Source: Bacteroidota bacterium (GTDB lineage Bacteria; Bacteroidota; Bacteroidia; Chitinophagales; Chitinophagaceae). Taken from it: a stretch of DNA of 41,848 bases. Location of the stretch: the NCBI GenBank assembly GCA_016183765.1, contig JACPEA010000005.1, forward strand, positions 1 to 41,848, read 5' to 3'. The position numbers and the translations under genes are program-made. Numbering within the stretch: position 1 is the stretch's first letter; every line of letters begins with the position of its first letter. The notes beneath the pieces are model-generated. The model did not search any database, had not been told where the DNA came from, and saw only the letters and a list, made by a program, of their open reading frames with translations. Below are positions 1 through 8,337 of the stretch, piece after piece.

Positions 1-101
1 CTACCTCTGGAAATGTTACTGATGAAGTGATAGCGGAGTATATAAAGAATCAGGATGACGCATCTGAACCCAATGAGGAATTTACTGTTGTCGACGGTTA
101 A
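1..101 (+). CDS. tnpA: IS200/IS605-type transposase TnpA, C-terminal fragment (window edge)
   Basis: Reading from base 3, the frame encodes about 32 residues ending in a stop at 99-101. They include the stretch SGNVTDEVIAEYIKNQ, which I recognise as the C-terminal helix region of small HUH (Y1) transposases of the IS200 group. The 5' part lies outside the window. These enzymes move single-stranded DNA and recognise subterminal hairpins; candidate hairpins follow immediately at 103-118 and 129-149. A transposase N-terminus of the same kind begins at the other window end (41778), so the window may be bounded by two copies of one element. The IS200 assignment is from a short peptide, so it is likely but not certain. 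Confidence 0.72.
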   Translation, partial: TSGNVTDEVIAEYIKNQDDASEPNEEFTVVDG

Positions 102-102
102 A

Positions 103-149
103 GTCGGCTTCAGACGACATACAAAAACCCCTCACCTTTTAAGTGAGGG
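103..149. repeat. Subterminal hairpins at the right end of the IS200-like element
   Basis: Two stem-loops follow the transposase stop codon. The first, at 103-118, pairs GTCG with CGAC around a CTTCA-containing loop. The second pairs CCCTCAC (129-135) with GTGAGGG (143-149) around a 7-nt loop. IS200/IS605 elements end in imperfect hairpins rather than terminal inverted repeats. I cannot tell which stem is the transposase recognition hairpin and which might be a terminator, nor place the exact cleavage site. Confidence 0.5.
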
Positions 150-157
150 TAATTTAG

Positions 158-253
158 TTTAACGTGTTGTGCTATTGGTTAATTCAAAGTTTCTCTTACT
201 CGGACCATGAAAAATATCAATTCGGAGTGATTGTTTAAGCACAACACGTTAAA
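158..253. repeat. 96-bp segment with perfect 16-bp inverted ends
   Basis: TTTAACGTGTTGTGCT at 158-173 is repeated as its exact reverse complement at 238-253, separated by 64 bp with no coding sense. It sits between the IS end and the stop codon of the alcohol dehydrogenase gene (261). The long spacer makes a simple intrinsic terminator unlikely. A small non-autonomous (MITE-like) element or a long-loop transcript-end structure are both possible. I see no clear target duplication. Confidence 0.5.
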
Positions 254-260
254 AGATGTA

Positions 261-1307
261 TTAAGCTTCAATGATAACCTTCATCGCTTTTTCTTTCGAG
301 GCATTTCCAAATACTTCATACGCTTTTAATATTTCATCAAGTTTAAAATGGTGGGTGATCAATCTATTCGGATCTATTTTTCCCGACATGACGGTTTTTA
401 ATAACATGGGAGTTGTATTTGTACTAACCAATCCTGTTGTAAGGGTTATATTCCTGATCCATAAATCCTGTAACTGCAGATCGACACTTTTGCCATGTAC
501 CCCTACATTTGCGATATGCCCTCCGGGACGGATGATATGCTGGCATACATCAAATGTCATTGGAACACCAACGGCTTCAATGGCTACATCAACGCCATCC
601 TTTGTTTCCGACATGATCCTTTTTGCTACATCTTCTTTTCCGGAATTAATGGTATCAGTAGCGCCAAAGGTTTTTGCCAGCTGCAAGCGGTTGTCATCAA
701 GGTCAATCATATAGATTTTAGCAGGAGAATAAAACTGCGCGGTAAGCAGGGCCGACATTCCTACCGGGCCTGCACCAACAATTGCAATGGTATCACCCGG
801 TTTTACTTTCCCGTTCAATACGCCAATCTCATGGCCAGTTGGCAAAATGTCGCTCAGCATAACCAAAGCCTCTTCATCAGCCCCTGCAGGAATAGGATGA
901 AGGCTATTGTCTGCATGCGGAATTCGTACAAATTCTGTTTGTGTTCCATTAATAAGGTGTCCTAATATCCAGCCGCCATCTTCACAATGCGCATACATTT
1001 GTTTCTTACAGTATTCGCAGGTGCCATCTGAGGTAATGCATGAAATAATTACGTGATCGCCTTTTTTAAAATTTCTAACGGAGCCGCCCACTTCTTCAAT
1101 TACACCAACACCCTCATGTCCAAGTGTGGTGCCCGGTTTACACGAAGGTGTCTTGCCATGTAAAATACCTAGATCTGTTCCGCAGATGGTGGTTTTACTT
1201 ATTTTCACCAGTGCATCTGTAGGTTTTTCAATTACGGGAACAGGTATTTCTTTTAATTCAATTTTGCCAGGCCCTCCATAAACAAGGCCTTTCATTGTCT
1301 TTTTCAT
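261..1307 (-). CDS. Zinc-dependent alcohol dehydrogenase (MDR family)
   Basis: A 348-residue medium-chain dehydrogenase/reductase, the usual length. The catalytic zinc site is visible as C42 (ICGTD), H64-E65 (GHEG) and D153, and the Rossmann motif GAGPVG lies at 178-183, followed by D202 at the end of the next strand, which favours NAD over NADP. In the structural zinc lobe three cysteines are present (C97, C100, C108), but the position of the first Cys is Asp94, giving D-x2-C-x2-C-x7-C. The substrate cannot be read from sequence; relatives oxidise or reduce short alcohols and aldehydes. It is a single gene on the minus strand ahead of a small acidic protein gene, and no strong promoter motif is visible upstream. 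Confidence 0.9.
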   Translation of the reverse strand: MKKTMKGLVYGGPGKIELKEIPVPVIEKPTDALVKISKTTICGTDLGILHGKTPSCKPGTTLGHEGVGVIEEVGGSVRNFKKGDHVIISCITSDGTCEYCKKQMYAHCEDGGWILGHLINGTQTEFVRIPHADNSLHPIPAGADEEALVMLSDILPTGHEIGVLNGKVKPGDTIAIVGAGPVGMSALLTAQFYSPAKIYMIDLDDNRLQLAKTFGATDTINSGKEDVAKRIMSETKDGVDVAIEAVGVPMTFDVCQHIIRPGGHIANVGVHGKSVDLQLQDLWIRNITLTTGLVSTNTTPMLLKTVMSGKIDPNRLITHHFKLDEILKAYEVFGNASKEKAMKVIIEA

Positions 1308-1398
1308 TGTTGGATATTTTAATAGTTAATGATACAATTGATTAAGAGGCAATGCATGCATGTTTCAGCGTATCACGACAAAGCATTACTTTCTTGTC

Positions 1399-1671
1399 TT
1401 ATTTTTCATTCTCATCGATAGCATTGTTAGTGTCATCCGGAAGGCTGTAGTAATTATTTTCTTCATCTTCTTCTCCGATTATTTCATTGGCATCGTCTAA
1501 CTCGGCCCCCGGTATATCCAATCCCTGGTCTATTTCTGAATCTGATTCTTCTTGTAAAGGTTCTTTATCTCCCCGGCTGTAGATGTCGTCTTTAGCTGGA
1601 TAGACCGGATTGCCCGGCAGCGGCTCTGTTGCCTCTGGTTTACTGCTTCTTATGGTTGGATCTTTTTGCAT
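1399..1671 (-). CDS. Small acidic conserved protein of unknown function
   Basis: A 90-residue, very acidic, apparently unstructured protein with no signal peptide or membrane segment. It contains the phrases NPVYPAKDDIYSRGDKE near the start and GAELDDANEIIGEEDEENNY near the end. I recall this pattern (YPAxxDIY ... PGAELDD ... GxEDEENNYYSL) as a recurring hypothetical family in Bacteroidota, usually beside general-stress or redox genes. The neighbourhood here fits, with an alcohol dehydrogenase on one side and YceI on the other. No biochemical function is known to me. The recurrence of the motif makes it a real gene rather than a chance frame. Confidence 0.75.
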   Translation of the reverse strand: MQKDPTIRSSKPEATEPLPGNPVYPAKDDIYSRGDKEPLQEESDSEIDQGLDIPGAELDDANEIIGEEDEENNYYSLPDDTNNAIDENEK

Positions 1672-1749
1672 GATCTTTGTTTTTAAGTTTCATGATTCAT
1701 TTGTAAATTTTATCATCTTTACAATAAGTTTTACATGTTACCTCGATTG

Positions 1750-2325
1750 TTATTGCTTTATAAATTCTCCATCTGCTTTAATCATGATATCGTTGCTGAT
1801 ATCAAATGGATCAGCAGGGCCAACAGTAAAGTCGCTTCGGTTTATCATTCCGGTTACCTGGAATCCAGCCTTTGTTTTTTTAGACATTGCATCTTCATGT
1901 GTTCCCCGGTACCATAGATCCATTGTTACAGTCTTAGTAATTCCGTGTAAGGTTAAATTGCCAATTAGTTTAAACCTGTCCTTCATGCCGGTAGTATTAA
2001 TGATCGAGGTTGATTTAAAAGTCATAACAGGATATTTAGTCACATTGAAAAAGTTAGGGCTTCGTAAATCGTCATCTCGCATTTTTACCTCTGTGTTTAC
2101 AGATGATACATCCACAGAAAGCGTAAAGCTGGCGTCGCTGAAATCAGGCTTTGATGAGATAATACTTGCGTCGAATTTTTGAAATAATCCAAATATGGAA
2201 GAAAAACCCTGGTGCGTAACTGTAAAAGTCAGTTTGGAATGCCAGGGATCATCCTTCCAGGTTGTTTGGGCAAATGAAAGGTGTACTGAAGTAAGGAGGG
2301 CCAATACGAATAACAGGTTTTTCAT
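1750..2325 (-). CDS. YceI family protein, exported
   Basis: About 191 residues starting at MKNLLFVLALLTSVHLSFAQ, a signal peptide probably cleaved after FAQ. The open frame extends upstream to 2418, but the start at 2325 was chosen because it puts the signal peptide at the N-terminus. The mature part has the YceI pattern: W-x-D-x-x-H-S-x-L-x-F at the start of the beta-barrel, R-D-D-x-L-x-S-x-x-F-F in the middle, and G-N-L-T-L-H-G-I-T-K-T-V. YceI proteins are lipocalin-like barrels that bind polyisoprenoid-type lipids in the periplasm; the physiological role is often unclear. A second, non-exported YceI lies at 3047-3604. Confidence 0.88.
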   Translation of the reverse strand: MKNLLFVLALLTSVHLSFAQTTWKDDPWHSKLTFTVTHQGFSSIFGLFQKFDASIISSKPDFSDASFTLSVDVSSVNTEVKMRDDDLRSPNFFNVTKYPVMTFKSTSIINTTGMKDRFKLIGNLTLHGITKTVTMDLWYRGTHEDAMSKKTKAGFQVTGMINRSDFTVGPADPFDISNDIMIKADGEFIKQ

Positions 2326-2462
2326 GATCTGGTTTTTAATTGTTAGAGAAGAATATGGTATTTCTATTGCAATAAACCGCGTCCCTGAAACTGATTTGAG
2401 CAGGGAAATAGATAACAATATTATTGTGCCAGTGCAACTTGCTTCCTGAAAGATTGATTATC

Positions 2463-2986
2463 CTAAAATAAATACACTTCGGTCATTTTTCTGTCTGCTC
2501 CCCAATACCCTACCGTTGTTATGGGAAGTTTGGAATGCTTTCCTGCAGGTGGTATCATTTTTCCTCCTTTTATTTCACCAATCACGCAGGTCCGTCACCA
2601 CTGCCGGATCTTGCAGGATGGGTCTTGATTTTAGTATGAGGAGCAAACAAACTGGCCTTTAATCATGTCAATGTGCTGTGGATATAATCCTGTGCTAATG
2701 GCCCCGCCGGGATAATGGTCTTTGATGTTATCGGCATGATTATGGGTAAACATGTTCCATTTCTGATCACAGTAATCGTCAAAATCAGGCGTATCGAATT
2801 TTGTAGCCGCGTTTCTGATATAGTTTTTTCATCTCTAAAACTTTTGAGTCCGTTTTGGGATGAGTCAACTTAGGCCTGAAGAGTTGCTGAACTGCTACTA
2901 TTGTTTCCGCAGTCAGTGAAAATAAGGAATACGGCAACTAAGAAATGCGCCTTAATTGTTTGGGTTATTTTTTACTTTCTTTTCAT
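2463..2986 (-). pseudogene. Decayed SnoaL-like (NTF2-fold) lipoprotein gene
   Basis: No long frame exists here, but successive minus-strand frames spell one protein. From the ATG at 2984-2986 there is a TAA after four codons, then FLVAVFLIFTDCGNNS, a typical lipoprotein signal with lipobox Cys. After shifts come IRNAATKFDTPDFDDYCDQK and HNHADNIKDHYPGG, then KIKTHPARSGSGDGPA, then VIGEIKGGKMIPPAGKHSKL and VGYWGADRKMTEVYLF before a TAG at 2463-2465. This order (GxAxxTGLxxHI, then GSGD, then PAGK) matches SnoaL-like ester-cyclase/NTF2 proteins. At least four disruptions (one nonsense codon, several frame changes) make it non-functional unless the assembly is wrong. It lies between the two YceI genes. 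Confidence 0.75.
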
Positions 2987-3046
2987 TCCAGTTTGATTTT
3001 TTGTTAAAATATCTTTTTATCAGCGTAATGAGAACTTGATTATTAG

Positions 3047-3604
3047 CTATTGTTTGATATTTTCTTCAATTGATTTCAATAATTGCACCTCACACATAAT
3101 TGTTACATCGTTACTTACCAGAATACCGCCGGTTTCCAAAGCAGCATTCCAGTTGAGCCCCCAATCTTTCCGGTCAATTTTTCCGTGTATGGAAAAACCG
3201 GCCTTTTCATTACCCCATGGATCTTTCTGAACGCCACCAAACTCCACATCCAGCTTTATTTTTTTTGTTATGTCTTTAATGGTTAGCTCACCCCATAGTT
3301 CATAGCTGCCATCTTTGTCTAAATTCTCATAAGTATTTGCTGTAAAAGATATCTCTTTGTGATTTTCCACATCAAAGAAATCAGCGCTTTTCAAATGGGT
3401 ATCCCTGTCCTCACTTCCCGTATCAACGGAAGCAGGGTTCAGCCAGAAATCAATTTCTGCCGTCATGAAATCATCCCCGGTTGTAAAAATACTTGCATCA
3501 AATTCTTTGAAAGACCCTTTTACATTAGTGATCATTAAATGTTTTACTTTGAAACCGATCTCTGAGTGAGTGGGATCAATGATCCATTTTGTTCTTATCG
3601 ACAT
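3047..3604 (-). CDS. YceI family protein, cytoplasmic form
   Basis: A 185-residue YceI protein without a signal peptide. It starts MSIRTKWIIDPTHSEIGFKV, the classic N-terminal strand pattern W-x-x-D-P-x-H-S-x-x-x-F, followed by R-D-x-H-L-K-S-A-D-F-F-D and the G-E-L-T-I-K-D-I-T-K strand. The fold is a lipid-binding lipocalin-like barrel; with no leader it should remain in the cytoplasm, unlike the exported paralogue at 1750-2325. The gene precedes the exported YceI on the same strand with the SnoaL-like pseudogene between, and follows an SDR gene, suggesting a former co-transcribed stress or redox group. Confidence 0.9.
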   Translation of the reverse strand: MSIRTKWIIDPTHSEIGFKVKHLMITNVKGSFKEFDASIFTTGDDFMTAEIDFWLNPASVDTGSEDRDTHLKSADFFDVENHKEISFTANTYENLDKDGSYELWGELTIKDITKKIKLDVEFGGVQKDPWGNEKAGFSIHGKIDRKDWGLNWNAALETGGILVSNDVTIMCEVQLLKSIEENIKQ

Positions 3605-3656
3605 GGTTTTTTATTTTAAGATGAATGTTAATCAATTGAGATCATCCGTATAGTTG

Positions 3657-4409
3657 CTATTGTGCCAAGTATCCTCCGTCAACATTATAATAGGCGCCGG
3701 TAACAAAGGAAGCTTTGTCTGAATTAAGCCAGAGTGCCAGTTCTGCCACTTCTTCAGCAGTTCCCAATCTACCCATTGGGTGAAGCCCTACCAATGCTTT
3801 CATGGCGGTATCATTCAATGATTTAGTGAGTAAAGGTGTAAGGATGTAACCAGGCCCGATGGAATTGATACGAATTTTCTGATCTGCATATTCCAGGGCG
3901 GAAGCTTCCGTTAAACCTATTACCCCATGTTTGGCAGCTACATAAGCAGCAGATCCCTTTGTGCCAACCTTACCCAGAATGGAAGCAATATTTACAATAC
4001 TGCCGCCACCAGCAGCAAGTATCGCAGGGATTTGATAACGTAAGCCATAGAATACGCCGGAAAGGTTAATTGAAATCACTTTATCCCATCCCTCAACAGG
4101 ATATTCACCAACTGGACTCAAAGGGCCGCCTATACCGGCATTATTAACAGCAATATGTAATCCTCCAAATTTTTCAACCGCCTGCTCTACCACTTTCCTG
4201 CTATCTTCGGGTTTCGAGGTATCCGCTTTCACAAAAATGGCTACACCTCCCTTTGCTTTTATCTGTGCAACACTGTCCTCCCCACCTTTTTCATCCACGT
4301 CAGAAACAACGATCTTTGCACCTTCTGATGCATACAATAAACAAATGGCCCTTCCAATACCTGAGCCACCGCCGGTGACAATAGCTATTTTATTTTGTAA
4401 ACTTTTCAT
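3657..4409 (-). CDS. SDR family oxidoreductase
   Basis: A classical short-chain dehydrogenase of 250 residues from MKSLQNKIAIVTGG. The frame is open to 4454, but the extra 15 residues are not part of the fold, so the inner start at 4409 is preferred. The cofactor motif is TGGGSGIG, the acidic DVDEKG region after strand 2 favours NAD(H), and the NNAG motif is present. The catalytic Ser lies in NIASILG, with Tyr and Lys in YVAAK. The C-terminus (GAYYNVDGGYLAQ) is typical of glucose-dehydrogenase/3-oxoacyl-ACP-reductase-like SDRs. The substrate is unknown. It lies 52 bp upstream of the cytoplasmic YceI gene on the same strand. Confidence 0.88.
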   Translation of the reverse strand: MKSLQNKIAIVTGGGSGIGRAICLLYASEGAKIVVSDVDEKGGEDSVAQIKAKGGVAIFVKADTSKPEDSRKVVEQAVEKFGGLHIAVNNAGIGGPLSPVGEYPVEGWDKVISINLSGVFYGLRYQIPAILAAGGGSIVNIASILGKVGTKGSAAYVAAKHGVIGLTEASALEYADQKIRINSIGPGYILTPLLTKSLNDTAMKALVGLHPMGRLGTAEEVAELALWLNSDKASFVTGAYYNVDGGYLAQ

Positions 4410-4454
4410 GATTATTTTATTTAATGATTGCCAATGATTTTTATTTTCTTCCAT

Positions 4455-4891
4455 CTTTCATAACATTTGCCCGGTCGCCACTTAACCCGATTATCTTTTT
4501 CTATGATCACTGAAGGAAATACTGATCCATCTGTTTTGGTTAGCTGGCTGTAACCAATTCTCTGGCTACCAAGAGTGACCTTTAACAGGCATAACCTGCA
4601 TAGTGTTTATTCTGCTTTTTTTTTTGATCGGTTAAGATTGGCTATTGGTGTCTTTGCTAAATTTGAATAGGGCAGGAGGGTGGTGTCGCTAAAAAAAACT
4701 TCGAAGCAGTATAATATAGCACACTTCATAAAATCGTTGTCTTATTAGTGCAGCAGGGATGTCAACTTCAGAAATAATAAAAGAACCTGTTGACCATAAA
4801 GTTACTAAATATTGAGTATTAAATAGAGGATCAGGCAGAATAGCGTCAAATCAGAAATACTGTTTGTGCAGAACTAAATGGTTTAGTATTT
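4455..4891. other. Non-coding stretch, nothing recognised
   Basis: This AT-rich stretch lies upstream of the SDR gene and beyond the response-regulator remnant. It holds short broken frames on both strands and no hairpin or repeat I would defend. It presumably includes the SDR promoter, but I see no clear TAnnTTTG copy. Confidence 0.4.
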
Positions 4892-5116
4892 CTATCTGCT
4901 GGTTTCCGATTGAATTTGATTGATTATCAATTGGGTATGATTTTGTTCTTTGATGTCTTGGTATAAGGAGGTTTCAGAAGGCTCCCATTGAGCGTAGTTT
5001 ATCCGGCAGGGGTACAGATTTACTTCCGAGATAATGATAAACAGCTGCTCGGAAGTAATTCTCAAATAATCCAGTGCTTCGGTTCCGTCTTTGAAAAAGT
5101 ATGGCTTTTATGGATG
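4892..5116 (-). pseudogene. Remnant of a single-domain response regulator
   Basis: A minus-strand frame reads PYFFKDGTEALDYL, then TSEQLFIIISEVNLYP, then loses family resemblance and stops at 4892-4894. The pattern (F-x-D-G-x-E-A-L-D-Y-L ... L-F-I-I-I-S-D-x-N-x-P) is the middle of CheY-like receiver domains in Bacteroidota. The phospho-acceptor position appears as Glu (SEVN instead of SDVN). The N-terminal acidic pair and the C-terminal Thr/Lys region are missing. There is a stop just upstream (MHP then TAA), so it is a fragment. The assignment rests on about 30 residues and could be wrong. Confidence 0.42.
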
Positions 5117-5126
5117 CATTTTTGTT

Positions 5127-5840
5127 TTAGTATAAATGAAGTTGTTGAAATCTGTATTGCTTAAAATCAGCAAGCAGCAGGGTATTGACCATTACCTCTT
5201 TTTCCAAAATGATTTTCAACGCCAGGTCACACATCATCGTTCCTGTCATTCCGGGCACAATTCCTAATACACCGTTCTCGCTGCAACTGGGTACGTCTTC
5301 GGGGTTGGGTGGTTGGGGATACAAGTCTCTCAGGTTTTTACTACCTTTGTAGTTAAATACAGCCAACTGCCCTTCAAAATTTAAAATGCTGCCATACACC
5401 AATGGTTTGCCCAACAGTACACAAGCATCGTTCACGGTGTAGCGTGTTAAAAAATTATCCGAACCGTCTACAATAACATCAAATTGTTCTATAATGGACG
5501 TTACATTCTCCCCGCTTAGCAATTCATCAAAAACAATGTAGTTGCAATGCGGGTTTTGAGCCTTTAGTTTTTCACTTGCAATCACTGCCTTCTTTTTTCC
5601 GATATCTGCCATCGTGTATAGAACCTGCCGGTGCAGATTGTGTATCTCCACTTTGTCAAAATCGACAATGCCAATTGTGCCGACGCCCATGCCCGCCAAA
5701 TACTGCAGTACAGGACAACCTAAGCCCCCGGCGCCAATCACTAAAACTTTACTTTCTTTTATTTTTAATTGTCCTTCAATGCCAATATCATCCATTAGCA
5801 TCTGGCGGCTGTAACGATTAATTTCATCTATAGTTAGCAT
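5127..5840 (-). CDS. thiF: ThiF/MoeB/HesA-family adenylyltransferase
   Basis: A 237-residue E1-like enzyme that adenylates the C-terminal Gly-Gly of ThiS so that sulfur can be loaded for thiazole synthesis. Visible motifs are the N-terminal RYSRQMLMDDIG, the nucleotide-binding loop GAGGLGCP, D-x-D-x-V-x-x-x-N-L-x-R-Q, the SDNF-like DGSDNFLTRY, and PSCSENGVLG near the C-terminus. The length fits ThiF rather than the longer MoeB-rhodanese fusions. It is the last gene of the thiamin operon, 5 bp after thiH. MoeB-type relatives are similar in sequence; the operon context decides for ThiF. Confidence 0.9.
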   Translation of the reverse strand: MLTIDEINRYSRQMLMDDIGIEGQLKIKESKVLVIGAGGLGCPVLQYLAGMGVGTIGIVDFDKVEIHNLHRQVLYTMADIGKKKAVIASEKLKAQNPHCNYIVFDELLSGENVTSIIEQFDVIVDGSDNFLTRYTVNDACVLLGKPLVYGSILNFEGQLAVFNYKGSKNLRDLYPQPPNPEDVPSCSENGVLGIVPGMTGTMMCDLALKIILEKEVMVNTLLLADFKQYRFQQLHLY

Positions 5841-5845
5841 AGGTC

Positions 5846-6955
5846 TTAAAAGTTTTTACCCCAATCCTTCCAAACGGGTTCATAGCCTTGTTCAGCTATG
5901 ACAGTAGCCATTTGTTCAGCAGAACGTTCATCGCTGATCTCAAATTGCTCCAGGCTTTCGGGATCAACAGCGTAACCGCCTGGATTGGTTTTGGAGCCAG
6001 CACTTATTGTAGTGGTTCCCAGTTTTAAAATATGGTTGCGGAAGCTTTCTGTTTCTCTTGTGGAGATAGAGATCTCAACGTTTTCATTCAACAAGCGATA
6101 GGCACAAATGAGTTGAACGAGTTCTTTATCCCTAATGTCATGATCCGTGAGATGCACACCTTCTGCCGGCCGAATACGGGGAAAAGAAAGCGAGTATTTG
6201 GTTTGCCAGTATGTTTTCTGCAGGTAATCCAAATGCAGGGCACAAAAAAAGCTATCGGTGCGCCAGTCTTCTAATCCAAGCAAAACACCCAAACCGATTT
6301 TGTGCATGCCCACCCGCCCGATTCGGTCAGGTGTTTCTAAACGATAATAAAAATTCGATTTCTTTCCTTTCGTGTGATAGTCCCGGTATTTGTCTTTGTG
6401 ATAGGTTTCCTGGTACACCAAAACAGAATAGATACCGGCTTTGTGCAATGTCCTGTATTCCTCTTCTTCCAGGGGCTGCACTTCAATGGACATATTGGAA
6501 AAATGAGGTTTGATGATTTGCAGGGCTTTTAAAAAATAATCCACATGCACGGTGTGATTGGCTTCGCCGGTTACCAGTAAAATATGCTGAAACCCGTGCT
6601 TTTTTATTTCGTTTATTTCCTGTAAAATTTCTGCGGTCGATAAGGTCTTGCGCCTGATCTTGTTATCAAAGCTAAACCCGCAATAGGTGCAAATGTTGTT
6701 ACACTCGTTGCTTAAATACATCGGTGCAAAAAGTTGTATGGTGTTGCCGAAACGTTTTTTTGTAAGCTGATGGCTTTGTTGCGCCATCTGCTCTAAGTAA
6801 GGCAGGGCAGCAGGTGAAATGAGCGCCTTGAAATCATCCAGGGTCCTATGCAATGAAGCCAGTGCGGCTTCCACATCAACGGACGTTTTAGCAGCAATGG
6901 AGGCTTGCACTTCCTTCCAACTATATTGATCAAAAACTTCTTTAAAACTTTTCAT
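5846..6955 (-). CDS. thiH: 2-iminoacetate synthase ThiH
   Basis: A 369-residue radical SAM enzyme that splits tyrosine into p-cresol and dehydroglycine, the glycine-derived donor for the thiazole ring. The iron-sulfur motif is C85-x3-C89-x2-C92 (CNNICTYCG), followed by the ThiH features GEANH and [12 protein letters not shown], with [10 protein letters not shown] and [11 protein letters not shown] further on. Length and motifs are standard. It overlaps thiG by 14 bp. Use of ThiH rather than the oxygen-dependent ThiO means thiazole synthesis here does not need O2 but depends on an oxygen-sensitive cluster. Confidence 0.95.
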   Translation of the reverse strand: MKSFKEVFDQYSWKEVQASIAAKTSVDVEAALASLHRTLDDFKALISPAALPYLEQMAQQSHQLTKKRFGNTIQLFAPMYLSNECNNICTYCGFSFDNKIRRKTLSTAEILQEINEIKKHGFQHILLVTGEANHTVHVDYFLKALQIIKPHFSNMSIEVQPLEEEEYRTLHKAGIYSVLVYQETYHKDKYRDYHTKGKKSNFYYRLETPDRIGRVGMHKIGLGVLLGLEDWRTDSFFCALHLDYLQKTYWQTKYSLSFPRIRPAEGVHLTDHDIRDKELVQLICAYRLLNENVEISISTRETESFRNHILKLGTTTISAGSKTNPGGYAVDPESLEQFEISDERSAEQMATVIAEQGYEPVWKDWGKNF

Positions 6956-7718
6956 GTAAAAAGGCAGTTAAGGGGCTTGAGGCAATAGCTTGATTTGTTT
7001 GCTTAGGCGATTTGGCTTCATAGGCCATTCGACCCGCCTCCACAGCCATTTTGAAAGCAGTTGACATCTGCACGGGATCGCCGGCAACGGCAATGGCAGT
7101 ATTCACCAACACGGCATCGGCCCCCATTTCCATGGCCTTTGTCGCATCAGAGGGCACGCCAATGCCTGCGTCAACAATCACGGGCACGCCGCTTTGTTCG
7201 ATAATGATCTCTAAAAAATCAAAGGTTTTTAATCCTTTGTTGCTACCAATCGGCGCACCCAAGGGCATTACCGCCGACGTTCCCGCATCTTCCAGCCGTT
7301 TGCACAAGACGGGATCAGCATGGATGTAAGGAAGTACAATAAAGCCAAGCTTTGCTAATTCTTCGGTTGCCTTCAGGGTTTCAATGGGGTCGGGCAGCAA
7401 ATATTTCGGATCGGGATGAATTTCCAATTTCAGCCAATTGGTCTCTAACGCTTCTCTGGCCAGTTGTGCCGCAAACACGGCTTCTTTTGCATTGCGTACA
7501 CCCGAAGTATTGGGCAATAAACTGACAGGGGTATGTTGCAAATGTGAAAGTAGGTTGTCGGTTTCGGTTTCGAGGTCAATGCGTTTCAGCGCCACTGTTA
7601 CCAGCTCAGCGCCAGACGCCAGTACAGCTTCTTCCATTTTTGTGGAAGAAGCAAATTTTCCCGTGCCCAAAAACAACCGTGAATTGAATTGTTTATCAGC
7701 GATGGTTAGCTTCTGCAT
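6942..7718 (-). CDS. thiG: Thiazole synthase ThiG
   Basis: A 258-residue TIM barrel that joins deoxyxylulose 5-phosphate, dehydroglycine and ThiS-thiocarboxylate into the thiazole phosphate. The Schiff-base lysine is K97 in [10 protein letters not shown]. The phosphate-binding loops [12 protein letters not shown] and [13 protein letters not shown] are intact, as is the opening RLFLGTGKF. It overlaps thiE upstream by 23 bp and thiH downstream by 14 bp, indicating tight translational coupling within the operon. Confidence 0.96.
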   Translation of the reverse strand: MQKLTIADKQFNSRLFLGTGKFASSTKMEEAVLASGAELVTVALKRIDLETETDNLLSHLQHTPVSLLPNTSGVRNAKEAVFAAQLAREALETNWLKLEIHPDPKYLLPDPIETLKATEELAKLGFIVLPYIHADPVLCKRLEDAGTSAVMPLGAPIGSNKGLKTFDFLEIIIEQSGVPVIVDAGIGVPSDATKAMEMGADAVLVNTAIAVAGDPVQMSTAFKMAVEAGRMAYEAKSPKQTNQAIASSPLTAFLHEKF

Positions 7719-8337
7719 ATAAAGAAGAGTTTAAATGTTGTACAATTTGTTTTTTATCTGCACTATTGGTGACTACACCTGAGACGGCAATTCCATAAAT
7801 ACCAGTTTGCAGAATGGTTTCAATATCGGTCAAGACAATACCGCCAATGGCGAATACAGGAGTAAATATTTTCTGTTGCCTCATTTTTTCAGTTATGGCA
7901 GCATAACCTCCTGCTCCTAAAATAGGACTTAATTTTTCTTTGGTTGTCGTGAAACGGAAAGGCCCAAGGCCAATGTAATTGCAGCCTTCAGCAGAGCGCT
8001 GTACAATGTGTTCAAATGTATTTGCCGTACCGCCGATAATTTTGCCATTACCTACAATTTTTCTTGCTTCTGCTACGCTCACGTCATTTAGTCCAAGATG
8101 TACACCGTCTGCATCTACTTCTTTTGCAATTTTCGGATGGTCATTAATGATGAAAGCAGCATTGTATTCGGTGCACCTGACTTTTACTTTTTCGGCAACT
8201 GCTTTTATTTCTTCTTCACTTGCATTTTTAAACCGCAGTTGAACCCATTTACAACCTGCGTCTAATGCCTCCAGAATATTTTTTATTTGTTCAGCAGCCG
8301 GGCTGCCTTGTGATATGTATTGTAGTTTAGCTAACAT
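7696..8337 (-). CDS. thiE: Thiamine-phosphate synthase ThiE
   Basis: A 213-residue TIM barrel condensing HMP-pyrophosphate with thiazole phosphate to give thiamine phosphate. The active-site signature is complete: VQLRFK, the FIINDH loop, [23 protein letters not shown], and the C-terminal phosphate site GGI...AVSG. It is one of two ThiE-superfamily genes in the operon. This one has all substrate-binding motifs and should be the true synthase, whereas the one at 9061-9660 is degenerate. It overlaps thiD by 11 bp and thiG by 23 bp. Confidence 0.95.
   Translation of the reverse strand: MLAKLQYISQGSPAAEQIKNILEALDAGCKWVQLRFKNASEEEIKAVAEKVKVRCTEYNAAFIINDHPKIAKEVDADGVHLGLNDVSVAEARKIVGNGKIIGGTANTFEHIVQRSAEGCNYIGLGPFRFTTTKEKLSPILGAGGYAAITEKMRQQKIFTPVFAIGGIVLTDIETILQTGIYGIAVSGVVTNSADKKQIVQHLNSSLYAEANHR

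Noticed and set aside
5020..5058. Inverted repeat as an intrinsic terminator of the thi operon
   Set aside because: The stem is perfect for 11 bp but no U-rich tail follows on the minus strand, so it was kept only as part of a low-confidence finding.
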